Assembly: GCA_002361335.1 (NCBI GenBank)
Contig: DESS01000125.1
Location: 1 to 6,748 of the forward strand
DNA: 6,748 bases
Direction: 5' to 3'
Source: Richelia sp. UBA3308
Lineage (GTDB): Bacteria > Cyanobacteriota > Cyanobacteriia > Cyanobacteriales > Nostocaceae
This document shows positions 1 through 5,299 of this stretch, in pieces. The position numbers were made by a program, and so were the translations under genes. Position 1 is the stretch's first letter, and each line of letters starts with the position of its first letter. The notes beneath the pieces are model-generated. The model saw only the letters and a list, made by a program, of their open reading frames with translations, ran no database searches and was not told where the DNA came from.

Positions 1-6
1 GCAAAG

Positions 7-45
7 CACTAACCACTAACCACTAACAACTAACAACTAACCACC
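7..45. repeat. STRR heptamer array
   Basis: Five consecutive 7-base units are readable: CACTAAC three times (7-27), then AACTAAC twice (28-41), followed by a partial CACC. Short tandemly repeated heptamers of this kind are common between genes of heterocystous cyanobacteria. The array runs into the 3' end of the minus-strand permease gene: the TAG stop (37-39) and the last glycine codons are made of repeat sequence. The left end of the array may extend beyond the window. Confidence 0.85.
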
Positions 46-846
46 ATTCTTAGAATTTGCTCGATGGCGAATTGATTCTGCAACGAAAGCGACAATTGCG
101 GATAGTATTATCAAAATTACACTCAAAGCGTTAATATCAGGTTTGACACCGGTTCTGATTCGGCTAAAAATTTCTATGGGTAAAGTATTGGAGCCGCTGC
201 CAGAAGTAAAACTAGCAATTAGAAAGTCATCTAAACTGAGAACGAAAGCTAGCAAACAACCAGCGATAATTCCTGGCATTAATTGAGGTAATAATACCTT
301 GATAAAAGCTTGTAGAGGTGTAGCTCCTAAATCCAATGCAGCTTCTTCTAAGTGAGGGTTTAAATTATTTAGTCGAGAAGAAACAACAACAGCGATATAA
401 GCTAAACAAAATACTATATGAGCCGCCACAATAGTCCATATACTTAAACGAATTGCAAAAGCTGCAAGAAAAACCAAAGTAGCTACAGCGATCGCAATAT
501 CGGGAATAATCAAGGGTAAATAGGAAATTCCTCGATATAAACCTTTCAAAGGAAAGCGATAACGCGCCAATCCCACCGCCATTAAAGTTCCTAGCACGGC
601 AGAAACACTTACAGCACTAAAAGCGACTATTAAACTATTTTTTAAAGCCGATAAAATACGCTCATCAGTAAATAATTTTTGATACCATTCCCAAGTAAAT
701 CCTTGCCAAGCCCCGCTGTAAGGTGATTGGTTGAAACTATAAAATGCCAGTACTGCGATCGGCAAATACATTAAAACATACATTAACAGTGAGAAAACTC
801 CCTGCCATGTGATACGCAGTTTTTCCTTTGGTGGAGATATATTCAT
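37..846 (-). CDS. potC: Spermidine/putrescine-type ABC transporter permease (PotC family)
   Basis: Inner-membrane permease subunit of an ABC importer. By family it should pair with PotB, a PotA-type ATPase and a PotD-type binding protein to import polyamines. The 269 residues match the usual family length. About six hydrophobic segments are visible near residues 16-38, 66-92, 105-128, 137-158, 192-212 and 240-260. The cytoplasmic EAA loop that docks the ATPase is clear at 167-189 (EEAALDLGATPLQAF, then a leucine-proline pair). The start at 846 gives the expected short charged N-terminus before the first helix; no Shine-Dalgarno is evident. No partner transporter gene lies within 1.2 kb of the 5' side, so it appears uncoupled from potB here, although a partner could lie left of the window. 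The stop codon sits in an STRR repeat, so the last few residues may have been remodelled by repeat expansion. The family call is firm; the substrate is inferred from family resemblance. Confidence 0.9.
   Translation of the reverse strand: MNISPPKEKLRITWQGVFSLLMYVLMYLPIAVLAFYSFNQSPYSGAWQGFTWEWYQKLFTDERILSALKNSLIVAFSAVSVSAVLGTLMAVGLARYRFPLKGLYRGISYLPLIIPDIAIAVATLVFLAAFAIRLSIWTIVAAHIVFCLAYIAVVVSSRLNNLNPHLEEAALDLGATPLQAFIKVLLPQLMPGIIAGCLLAFVLSLDDFLIASFTSGSGSNTLPIEIFSRIRTGVKPDINALSVILIILSAIVAFVAESIRHRANSKNGG
488..495. repeat. HIP1 octamer GCGATCGC
   Basis: Perfect copy of the highly iterated palindrome found in many cyanobacterial genomes, here inside potC. It is useful mainly as a taxonomic signature. 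Confidence 0.8.
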
Positions 847-893
847 TAGTTTTTAAGTACTAATTGCTTTCATATTTAAGGTTAACCCAAGTC

Positions 894-1067
894 TCAATTT
901 TCATTTGTTTGATTACACAATTCCTTAACTAATTCATGAAAAAACATTTTTACTGCTTTGAGAGTCATTCTTTTTTTTGCTAATTTTTTCCATGGTTCTA
1001 AGTCTATTTTTCTGAACAATGCGGTATCTAAAGCATTGTTTTTCGATTCTTTTAAGCTAGGATAAAG
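894..1067 (-). pseudogene. Possible C-terminal remnant of an unrecognised gene
   Basis: One minus-strand frame stays open for 57 codons, from just after a TAA (1068-1070) to a TGA at 894-896, in an otherwise AT-rich gap. The translation reads like protein rather than noise: an amphipathic, lysine-rich stretch (ALFRKIDLEPWKKLAKKR) followed by MTLKAVKMFFHELVKELCNQ. There is no ATG near the beginning. Usable starts are a TTG at 1019 (41 aa) or an ATG at 968 (24 aa), neither with a ribosome binding site. I do not recognise the family. The best reading is the tail of a gene that lost its 5' part, but chance in a low-GC spacer cannot be excluded. Confidence 0.3.
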
Positions 1068-1089
1068 TTAAAGTAGATCTACCAAAGTG

Positions 1090-1108
1090 GAGTGGTTAAT
1101 CACCACTC
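1090..1108 (-). terminator. Hairpin over the stop codon of the 66-aa gene
   Basis: Perfect 7-bp stem with a 5-base loop: GAGTGGT, TAATC, ACCACTC. The TAA stop of the minus-strand gene (1096-1098) spans the junction of one arm and the loop. No T-run follows on the minus strand, so it is not a textbook intrinsic terminator; it may protect the 3' end of the transcript. Confidence 0.35.
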
Positions 1109-1296
1109 AAATCAGCGTTGCTCAGGTCAAATACGATTTCCATTCTCGAAGATGGAGTCGCTTGCCGCAATAATCGGAGATGTTCCTCGGCATCTCCGCG
1201 TTTGCGGAATCTTTTGATACACTCCGAGTAAGTCGGGCTTATCCAGCGGTAAATTGCCCACGGTGACAATGTGGAGCGATAAGAATTATTTTTCAT
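1096..1296 (-). CDS. Small hypothetical protein (66 aa), cyanobacterial type
   Basis: I cannot name a function. The protein has an N-terminal part ending in LSPWAIYRW, a basic helix with RFRKRGDAEEHLRLLRQ (about 29-45), and a C-terminal FDLSNADLSGD. The pattern of a conserved SPWAI segment, a basic RF(R)xRxDAExxL helix and a closing hydrophobic-FD strand resembles small single-domain hypothetical proteins I associate with cyanobacteria, but I cannot confirm that without a search. The last 11 residues look like two pentapeptide-repeat units of the A(D/N)Lxx type. The start at 1296 lacks a strong Shine-Dalgarno. An internal perfect 8-bp inverted repeat (1175-1198) falls over the GDAEEHL codons. 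A smaller ORF ends 27 bases upstream on the same strand, so the two may once have been co-transcribed. It may be real and expressed, or a survivor in a decaying region. Confidence 0.55.
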   Translation of the reverse strand: MKNNSYRSTLSPWAIYRWISPTYSECIKRFRKRGDAEEHLRLLRQATPSSRMEIVFDLSNADLSGD

Positions 1297-1323
1297 TTGT
1301 AATCCGGTGAATTAATTAGTGCT

Positions 1324-1475
1324 TCAAAAATCGTTTATCTGAGCATCTTTCAAAATCTTCGTTATAGCTCCCTCAAATAAGGTTTTATTCCAAAAATCAC
1401 CATCAGCCCCTTTGGCCATGCGCTTTGCGTAAGCCGCATCCTACGGATGAACAGCTTTGCTGCGGCAATCGCCAT
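1324..1475 (-). pseudogene. Tiny gene disrupted at its start codon by a 51-bp repeat
   Basis: On the minus strand a strong ribosome binding site (GGAGG at 1489-1485) lies 9 bases before an ATG at 1475. Reading from that ATG gives a 37-codon peptide (to 1362) whose first half is repeat DNA. A second ATGGC occurs at 1419, and from there another frame reads 31 residues to a TGA at 1324-1326 (MAKGADGDFWNKTLFEG, then AITKILKDAQINDF). The two ATGs are 56 bases apart, so they are in different frames. Removing 56 bases joins the strong ribosome binding site exactly to MAKGADG. This suggests the original gene product was the 31-aa peptide and that a small repeat inserted at codon 2. The peptide family is not recognised, and the ORF is short, so confidence is limited. 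Confidence 0.45.
1415..1475. repeat. 51-bp structured repeat flanked by GCCAT direct repeats
   Basis: The insert is 1420-1470, with GCCAT on both sides (1415-1419 and 1471-1475), like a 5-bp target duplication. It is much richer in G+C than its surroundings and is full of small inverted repeats: GCTT/AAGC (1422-1425 with 1431-1434), ATCC/GGAT (1438-1441 with 1445-1448) and GCCGCA/TGCGGC (1433-1438 with 1461-1466). Its wording (GCTTTGCGTAAGCCGC, CCTACGGATG) resembles dispersed short palindromic repeats I know from Nostoc-like genomes. Only this one copy is in the window, so mobility is inferred. Confidence 0.5.
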
Positions 1476-1484
1476 TTTTATAAT

Positions 1485-1489
1485 CCTCC
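1485..1489 (-). promoter_or_regulatory. Strong Shine-Dalgarno (GGAGG)
   Basis: Nine bases upstream of the minus-strand ATG at 1475, and the only near-consensus ribosome binding site I see in the window. It argues that a translated gene once began exactly here, now separated from its likely body by the 51-bp repeat. Confidence 0.6.
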
Positions 1490-1505
1490 TTTTTAGTTGT
1501 ATTAG

Positions 1506-1646
1506 TGGCTCAATGCCAGGATTGCTCTGGCGCTTCTAAATCGCTTTATTTCTACGGATTCATCTTGTACCGAGTCTAGTATTAAAAATAACGAAGACTC
1601 TAATAAACCTCAACCGATTGATATTCAAGAACACAAACGACGGCTG
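1506..1646 (+). other. In-frame open extension upstream of the 1647 ORF
   Basis: The frame of the 1647-1997 ORF stays open back to a TAG at 1503-1505, giving 47 more sense codons (WLNARIALALLNRFIS, then a polar stretch with SSIKNNEDSNKPQPIDIQEHKRR). The sequence flows naturally into the downstream protein: a hydrophobic helix, a hydrophilic linker, then a basic helix. No ATG or GTG occurs in it and the first TTG is at 1647. This looks like the coding remains of a longer gene whose 5' end has been lost. Confidence 0.45.
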
Positions 1647-1997
1647 TTGATAATTAGACTTTGTGCAAAATATGGTATTCTATTCAACCCAAATAAAGCT
1701 ACAACTGATGAATTGTACAAATATCCCCTTGAAGAAATAGGAGAGAGTCTAGAGCTATATAAACACCGAAGTAAATCCTCTAAAATAGGGAATCCATCAG
1801 GATGGTTAATAACTTGTTTGAGGTTTAGATATTTTGATGATTCTTATTATTCTTATGACAGTTTTATAACAGACATGGAGGAGGTATTTAAGAAGATTTC
1901 AGATTTAGAGAATGATTTTATTTTAGATTACAAAAAAAACCTTCGCTCAATGGGGAGTGAAGGGAAAGTAGATAAAAACAAAAAGTATTATGAATAA
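1647..1997 (+). CDS. Hypothetical protein, probably 5'-truncated
   Basis: From a TTG at 1647 the ORF gives 116 residues, with no Shine-Dalgarno in front. It is mostly helical and charged. A recognisable segment is IGNPSGWLITCLRFRYFDDS (about 47-66), resembling the NP(A/S)G(W/F)L(x)xxLR pattern in C-terminal domains of some helix-turn-helix or replication-initiator-like proteins of plasmids and phages; this resemblance is from memory and is weak. Since the frame continues upstream without a start codon, the real N-terminal domain is probably missing. The end overlaps the next ORF by 8 bases (ATGAATAA at 1990-1997), the arrangement of a translationally coupled pair, so both may come from one former operon. 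Function unknown. Confidence 0.5.
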   Translation: MIIRLCAKYGILFNPNKATTDELYKYPLEEIGESLELYKHRSKSSKIGNPSGWLITCLRFRYFDDSYYSYDSFITDMEEVFKKISDLENDFILDYKKNLRSMGSEGKVDKNKKYYE

Positions 1998-2085
1998 TAA
2001 ATCAAATTGCAATAATTTCAACAATTGGATCGAAAAACAATTGATTCATGAACTTGATTTAAACCCATTCATGGTGAGTCTGTAA
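1990..2085 (+). CDS. Short overlapping ORF (31 aa), possible truncated gene
   Basis: An ATG at 1990 overlaps the stop of the preceding ORF and runs for 31 residues (MNNKSNCNNFNNWIEKQLIH, then ELDLNPFMVSL) to a TAA at 2083-2085, just before the convergent YifB gene. The overlap suggests translational coupling. The abrupt end suggests a 5' fragment of a longer gene cut off when this boundary formed. No family is recognised and the length alone gives little support. Confidence 0.3.
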   Translation: MNNKSNCNNFNNWIEKQLIHELDLNPFMVSL

Positions 2086-2088
2086 GAG

Positions 2089-2105
2089 ATTGAACCTTAT
2101 TCAAT
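2089..2105. terminator. Hairpin at a convergent gene end
   Basis: A perfect 6-bp stem with a 5-base loop (ATTGAA, CCTTA, TTCAAT) lies between the convergent plus-strand ORF and YifB, and includes the YifB stop codon (2101-2103). It is AT-rich with no T-run on either side, so it is weak as a terminator. Confidence 0.3.
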
Positions 2106-3636
2106 GCATTCGATCTATGGTGCGATACTGAATAGCTTCTGCGACGTGATGGGGTTGGAGGTTGTCATCACCGGCTAAATCTGCGATAGTTCGGGCTACT
2201 TTTAAAATGCGATCGCTTGCTCTTGCAGATAAATTTAATTTTCTGATGGCTGCTTCTAATAGATTGCGAGATGCATCATCTAGTTGGCACCATTTTTGAA
2301 GATGACGACTTTGCATTTGGGCGTTACAGCGTAGAGTTTTTTCTTGTTTAAATCGCTCAGATGCTTTATGCTGGGCAACTAAAACTCGTTCTCTAACTTC
2401 TTGGGATGATTCTCCCTTTGGCTGTTGGGTAATTTCTTCTGGTTTTAAGCGATTCACTGCTACTTGTAAATCTATTCTATCCATCAACGGACCGGATAAT
2501 TTTGCCCAATATTGTTCTCTTTTACGAGGGGAACAGGTACACTGCTCGATGGTATCGCCATAATATCCACAAGGACAAGGGTTAGTACTGGCAACTAAGG
2601 TAAACTGGGCGGGAAACATTACAGATTGCTTAGTGCGGGAAATAGTTACATAACCATCTTCTAAAGGTTGACGGAGAAATTCTAATACATCTCTTTTAAA
2701 TTCTGTTAATTCATCTAGGAAAAGTACCCCTCTATGTGATAATGAAATTTCACCAGGACGAGGATAACTACCACCACCTACCAAAGAAGGACCAGAAGCT
2801 GAATGATGGGGACTTCTATAAGGGCGATCGCGAATTAATGTACCGCGATTTTTTAATAAGCCAGCTACTGAATAAATACGACTGACTTCCAAGGATTCAT
2901 CAAAGCTCAAAGGCGGTAAAATATGGGGTAAACGTCTTGCTAGCATCGTTTTACCGCTACCAGGAGGGCCAACAAAGATTAAATTATGTCCTCCAGCAGC
3001 AGCTATTTCTAAAGCGCGACGTGCATGTGCTTGTCCTTTGACATCTTTTAAATCTAAATTATTAAGAACTGTTGCCTCAGATGAAGTTTCTATAATTTCA
3101 TTAAACTCTACGGGTTTATGAGATGCAGGATTGTTCAAAAAATTAGCGACATCAGAAATATTCTTAAAAGCATACACCTGCAACCCCTTGACAACTGCTG
3201 CTTCTTGAGCATTATCAGCAGGTACAACTAAAGCGGTAATTCCCATTTTTTGTGCGGCAGCAGCTATAGGTAACACCCCAGCTACAGGGCGTAAACTACC
3301 ATCTAAGGAAACTTCTCCCAGAAATAAGTAATCACCCAGCAAATCGGGATTAACTTGGTCAGAAGCAGCTAAAATACCCACACTGATAGGTAAATCAAAA
3401 CAAGGGCCTTCCTTACGTAAATCAGCGGGAGTCAAGTTAATTACAATCCTTCGCATGGGGAAAGCAAAACCGGCATTTTTTAAAGTTGCTTTTACCCTCT
3501 CTTTTGACTCCTGCACGGCACTATCGGGTAAACCTAACATAATAATTGCTGGTAAACCACCCGATACATCTACTTCCACACCCACTTTGATAGCATCGAT
3601 GCCGACAATTGATGCACTCCAAACTCTAGCAAGCAT
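2101..3636 (-). CDS. comM: YifB/ComM family Mg-chelatase-like AAA+ ATPase
   Basis: Cytoplasmic AAA+ protein of the YifB family. ComM of naturally transformable bacteria is a hexameric helicase that promotes branch migration during integration of taken-up DNA, and the same role is plausible in cyanobacteria. The 511 residues are full length. The N-terminal ChlI-type, Lon-protease-like domain spans about 1-170 (MLARVWSASIVGIDA, GLPAIIMLGLPDSAVQESKE, INLTPADLRKEG). The AAA+ core has Walker A GPPGSGKT at 223-230, Walker B VLFLDEL at 304-310, the RSPHHSAS segment at 274-281 and the family's cysteine cluster (NPCPCGYYGD at 352-361, C366, C368). A C-terminal helical Mg-chelatase domain contains SARASDRILKVARTIADL (470-487). 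The ATG at 3636 gives the family's standard MLARVxSxxxxG start. Two HIP1 sites lie inside the gene. It ends convergently with an eroded region. I see no damage. Confidence 0.97.
   Translation of the reverse strand: MLARVWSASIVGIDAIKVGVEVDVSGGLPAIIMLGLPDSAVQESKERVKATLKNAGFAFPMRRIVINLTPADLRKEGPCFDLPISVGILAASDQVNPDLLGDYLFLGEVSLDGSLRPVAGVLPIAAAAQKMGITALVVPADNAQEAAVVKGLQVYAFKNISDVANFLNNPASHKPVEFNEIIETSSEATVLNNLDLKDVKGQAHARRALEIAAAGGHNLIFVGPPGSGKTMLARRLPHILPPLSFDESLEVSRIYSVAGLLKNRGTLIRDRPYRSPHHSASGPSLVGGGSYPRPGEISLSHRGVLFLDELTEFKRDVLEFLRQPLEDGYVTISRTKQSVMFPAQFTLVASTNPCPCGYYGDTIEQCTCSPRKREQYWAKLSGPLMDRIDLQVAVNRLKPEEITQQPKGESSQEVRERVLVAQHKASERFKQEKTLRCNAQMQSRHLQKWCQLDDASRNLLEAAIRKLNLSARASDRILKVARTIADLAGDDNLQPHHVAEAIQYRTIDRMH
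2209..2216. repeat. HIP1 octamer GCGATCGC
   Basis: Perfect HIP1 palindrome within the yifB/comM coding region. Confidence 0.8.
2824..2831. repeat. HIP1 octamer GCGATCGC
   Basis: Second perfect HIP1 palindrome within the yifB/comM coding region. Confidence 0.8.
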
Positions 3637-3849
3637 ATTTATATAACCGATTCGTATAAAAACATTTAATTCATCAGTTATAGCTGAAAATTATGTTGTG
3701 TGGCTTGTTAATAAAAACAAAGCAATTGAAAGTTTGATGAAAGCTTGCTCTTCTTTAATAGCTTGTATCATCTTGATTGTAGAAAAACATTCAGCAGAAG
3801 GAACTAGCTACTTTTGCTATCTTTGGTTAGTTTGTGCAATATTATTTTG

Positions 3850-3866
3850 ATTAAGCCTGACTTAAT
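3850..3866 (-). terminator. Hairpin over the tetR stop codon
   Basis: A perfect 6-bp stem with a 5-base loop (ATTAAG, CCTGA, CTTAAT) contains the TAA stop of the minus-strand tetR gene at 3862-3864. The stem is AT-rich and no T-run follows, so any terminator activity would be weak. The remaining gap to yifB (3637-3849) shows no convincing gene. Confidence 0.25.
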
Positions 3867-4446
3867 TTCCTTTGAATAACAAATGTAATGCACGTCTAAT
3901 GTAATCTTTCCAAGATTCAGTTTTAGGTGGGAATATAAGAGTATAAAGCATAATTCCACTCATAGAGTCAAAAACAAGATTGGAATCAATATCGGTGGGA
4001 ATTTCCTTTCTGGTTTTAGCTCGTTCAATCATAACAGCAAAAGCTTCTCGTCGGGGTTGTAGATATTTTGTCCAATAAATTTGAGCAAATTGGGAATTAC
4101 TAGAAGCACTACTAATAATCATGGCTACAGTTTGTCTTCCTAAAGGAGTACAAGAAATCTGTGTAGCATTTTCAATCAGCTCATCAAGATCGCTCCAAAA
4201 ATTTCCACTATTGGGAATTACTATTTCTTGTCTAATACTTTCAATCGCCTCAGCTACCAATTCTTCTTTACTGTTGTAGCGCCGATAAATAGTGGTTTTG
4301 CCTACTCCTGCACGAGCCGAAATTGCTTCAATACTCATGGATTCAAAGCCAACTTCCCCTAATAATTCCAAAGTAGCCTTCAATATAGCTTGATGAGATT
4401 TAGCACTGCGAGGTCTTCCCGGTGTTTTTTTACTTGTTTTACTCAT
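3862..4446 (-). CDS. TetR/AcrR family transcriptional regulator
   Basis: DNA-binding repressor of the TetR family, 194 residues, typical length. The N-terminal domain has a basic leader (GRPRSAKSHQAIL, 10-22), then the helix-turn-helix (MSIEAISARAGVGKTTIYRR, 37-56) followed by YNSKEELVAEAI. The C-terminal ligand-binding and dimer domain is helical. Its YLQPRREAFAVMIERAKTR (128-146), then IPTDIDSNLVFDSMSGIMLY, resembles the TetR_C_11-type C-terminus. It is divergent from the Coq4-like gene, with only 44 bp between start codons. A consensus TATAAT for tetR and a 17-bp palindrome lie in that gap, so it most likely represses itself and the divergent genes. With the TATAAT only 7 bases before the ATG, the mRNA would be leaderless or nearly so. 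The ligand cannot be deduced. Confidence 0.93.
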   Translation of the reverse strand: MSKTSKKTPGRPRSAKSHQAILKATLELLGEVGFESMSIEAISARAGVGKTTIYRRYNSKEELVAEAIESIRQEIVIPNSGNFWSDLDELIENATQISCTPLGRQTVAMIISSASSNSQFAQIYWTKYLQPRREAFAVMIERAKTRKEIPTDIDSNLVFDSMSGIMLYTLIFPPKTESWKDYIRRALHLLFKGN

Positions 4447-4453
4447 AAGTGTT

Positions 4454-4459
4454 ATTATA
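4454..4459 (-). promoter_or_regulatory. -10 box (TATAAT) of tetR
   Basis: Perfect TATAAT on the minus strand, ending 7 bases before the tetR ATG at 4446. The -35 side is poor (TTACGA at 4485-4480 would need a 20-base spacer), as expected for a promoter overlapped by an operator. Transcription would begin within a few bases of the start codon. Confidence 0.55.
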
Positions 4460-4462
4460 GTT

Positions 4463-4485
4463 TACGAAACATATTCGTATCGTAA
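4463..4485. promoter_or_regulatory. Probable TetR operator
   Basis: A palindrome with perfect 6-bp arms and a 5-bp centre, TACGAAACATATTCGTA, occupies 4463-4479. A second overlapping pair, TTACGA (4462-4467) and TCGTAA (4480-4485), makes a further perfect inverted repeat, so the site could hold more than one dimer or fix the spacing of one. It lies directly upstream of the tetR -10 box and 11 bp before the divergent Coq4-like start, well placed to block both promoters. Binding by the adjacent TetR protein is inferred from position and symmetry. Confidence 0.65.
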
Positions 4486-4490
4486 TAATA

Positions 4491-5000
4491 ATGAATCATC
4501 GTTCCCGCCCTGAGTACTGCAATAAACATAGCACTCAGACTCTTCAGCAAGGATTAGAAGAATATTACGACATAAATCCTAGTATTACTGATCCGAGGAA
4601 TTTGCCCCCAGAATTTGCCCAAATCTTGTTAGCACATGACGTTTCTCATGTTGTTCTTGGTTGCGACACTGATATGTATGACGAAATCAAAATATTACCA
4701 TTAAGCTTTTGGACAAGTGATTTTAAGTTTAGGAACTTCATAGGTACCCGTAAAGATCCCAAAATTAGACCTGCAATAGATATTATGTATGACGATTTAA
4801 TTAAACAACATGGGGTTTTATGGCTTTATAGCTCAATTTTGTTTGTATTACCGCGACTGCTACCAGAAGTTATAAGCATCTGGATCAAAACTCGTGGCAA
4901 AAGAAAATACTATCCTTTTCTTAATTACGAATCTTTACTCAATCGCTCTTTACTGGAAATACGTCAAGATTTCGATCTCCTATCATTTATCAAACAATAA
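4491..5000 (+). CDS. Coq4-like (ubiquinone biosynthesis Coq4 family) protein
   Basis: 169 residues, shorter than typical eukaryotic Coq4. The Coq4 metal motif HDxxH-x11-E is intact: H49, D50, H53 and E65 (HDVSHVVLGCDTDMYDE). The N-terminal lead-in (LEEYYDINPSITDPRNLP, 22-39) and the C-terminal LLNRSLLEIRQDF (149-161) also fit the family. A hydrophobic stretch at about 109-131 could contact the membrane. Eukaryotic Coq4 is a Zn-binding protein of the coenzyme Q complex that acts on the ring C1 carbon. Cyanobacteria make plastoquinone, so the role here is open: a prenylquinone or other isoprenoid lipid is a guess. The start at 4491 is the only ATG ahead of the motif; there is no Shine-Dalgarno. 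It is divergent from tetR and 48 bp ahead of the DUF4336 gene, probably one operon under TetR control. Confidence 0.75.
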   Translation: MNHRSRPEYCNKHSTQTLQQGLEEYYDINPSITDPRNLPPEFAQILLAHDVSHVVLGCDTDMYDEIKILPLSFWTSDFKFRNFIGTRKDPKIRPAIDIMYDDLIKQHGVLWLYSSILFVLPRLLPEVISIWIKTRGKRKYYPFLNYESLLNRSLLEIRQDFDLLSFIKQ

Positions 5001-5048
5001 AGTTTTAATTTATCAAGAGATAATATATTTATGAATTAAACATTTAAT

Positions 5049-5228
5049 ATGCAAACACAAACTTTTCGCCCAATTCCTACCGAAAATAAAAGTGGTTTAG
5101 TAAAAGTTGCCACGAATATCTGGACAATCGAGGCTCGCGAATGCATATGCTTCCGCCCTCCGATGCAACCGCGCTATCCCTATACCCATCGCGCAATTGT
5201 CATTCGCTTAAAAGACAACAGCCTTTGA
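5049..5228 (+). pseudogene. N-terminal fragment of a split DUF4336 gene
   Basis: An ATG at 5049, the first start after an in-frame TAA at 5037-5039, opens a 59-codon frame ending in TGA at 5226-5228. Residues 1-38 (including GLVKVATNIWTIEA) give the N-terminus expected of a DUF4336 protein, where an asparagine-isoleucine-tryptophan segment precedes the first strands. Residues 39-59 (MQPRYPYTHRAIVIRLKDNS, then L) duplicate the start of the next ORF. The stop arises because the first copy of a 73-bp-offset repeat runs into spacer sequence. Joining residues 1-38 to the 261-residue ORF gives 299 residues. As it stands this encodes only a short peptide, with reinitiation 7 bases downstream possible. 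Confidence 0.7.
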
Positions 5229-5299
5229 ATAACAGATGCAACCGCGCTATCCCTATACCCATCGCGCAATTGTCATTCGCTTAAAAGACAACAACCTTT
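5162..5299. repeat. Tandem duplication, 65-bp copies at a 73-bp offset
   Basis: 5162-5226 and 5235-5299 match at 64 of 65 bases; the only difference is G5221 versus A5294. An 8-base non-matching spacer (GAATAACA) separates them. The offset of 73 is not a multiple of three, so the duplication shifts the frame and breaks the DUF4336 gene. The near identity means the event is recent or the copies are kept alike by gene conversion. Confidence 0.95.

Noticed and set aside
7..45. Direct repeats as a possible CRISPR array
   Set aside because: The units are contiguous 7-mers with no spacers, typical of STRR arrays rather than CRISPR.
847..2100. Complete insertion sequence or transposase
   Set aside because: No terminal inverted repeats or transposase motifs (such as a DDE or HUH signature) could be read; only fragments and one short repeat are seen.
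3455..3646. 63-codon plus-strand ORF
   Set aside because: It lies antisense to the highly conserved 5' end of yifB/comM; the opposite strand explains the open frame and the product has no protein-like features.
3650..3658. ATTCGTATA upstream of yifB as a second TetR site
   Set aside because: Only one half-site matches the tetR operator arms; the opposite arm is missing, and a 6-base match is expected by chance.
3737..3850. 37-codon hydrophobic plus-strand ORF between yifB and tetR
   Set aside because: It has no ribosome binding site, is short, sits between minus-strand genes, and its hydrophobic composition is expected of T-rich spacer DNA.
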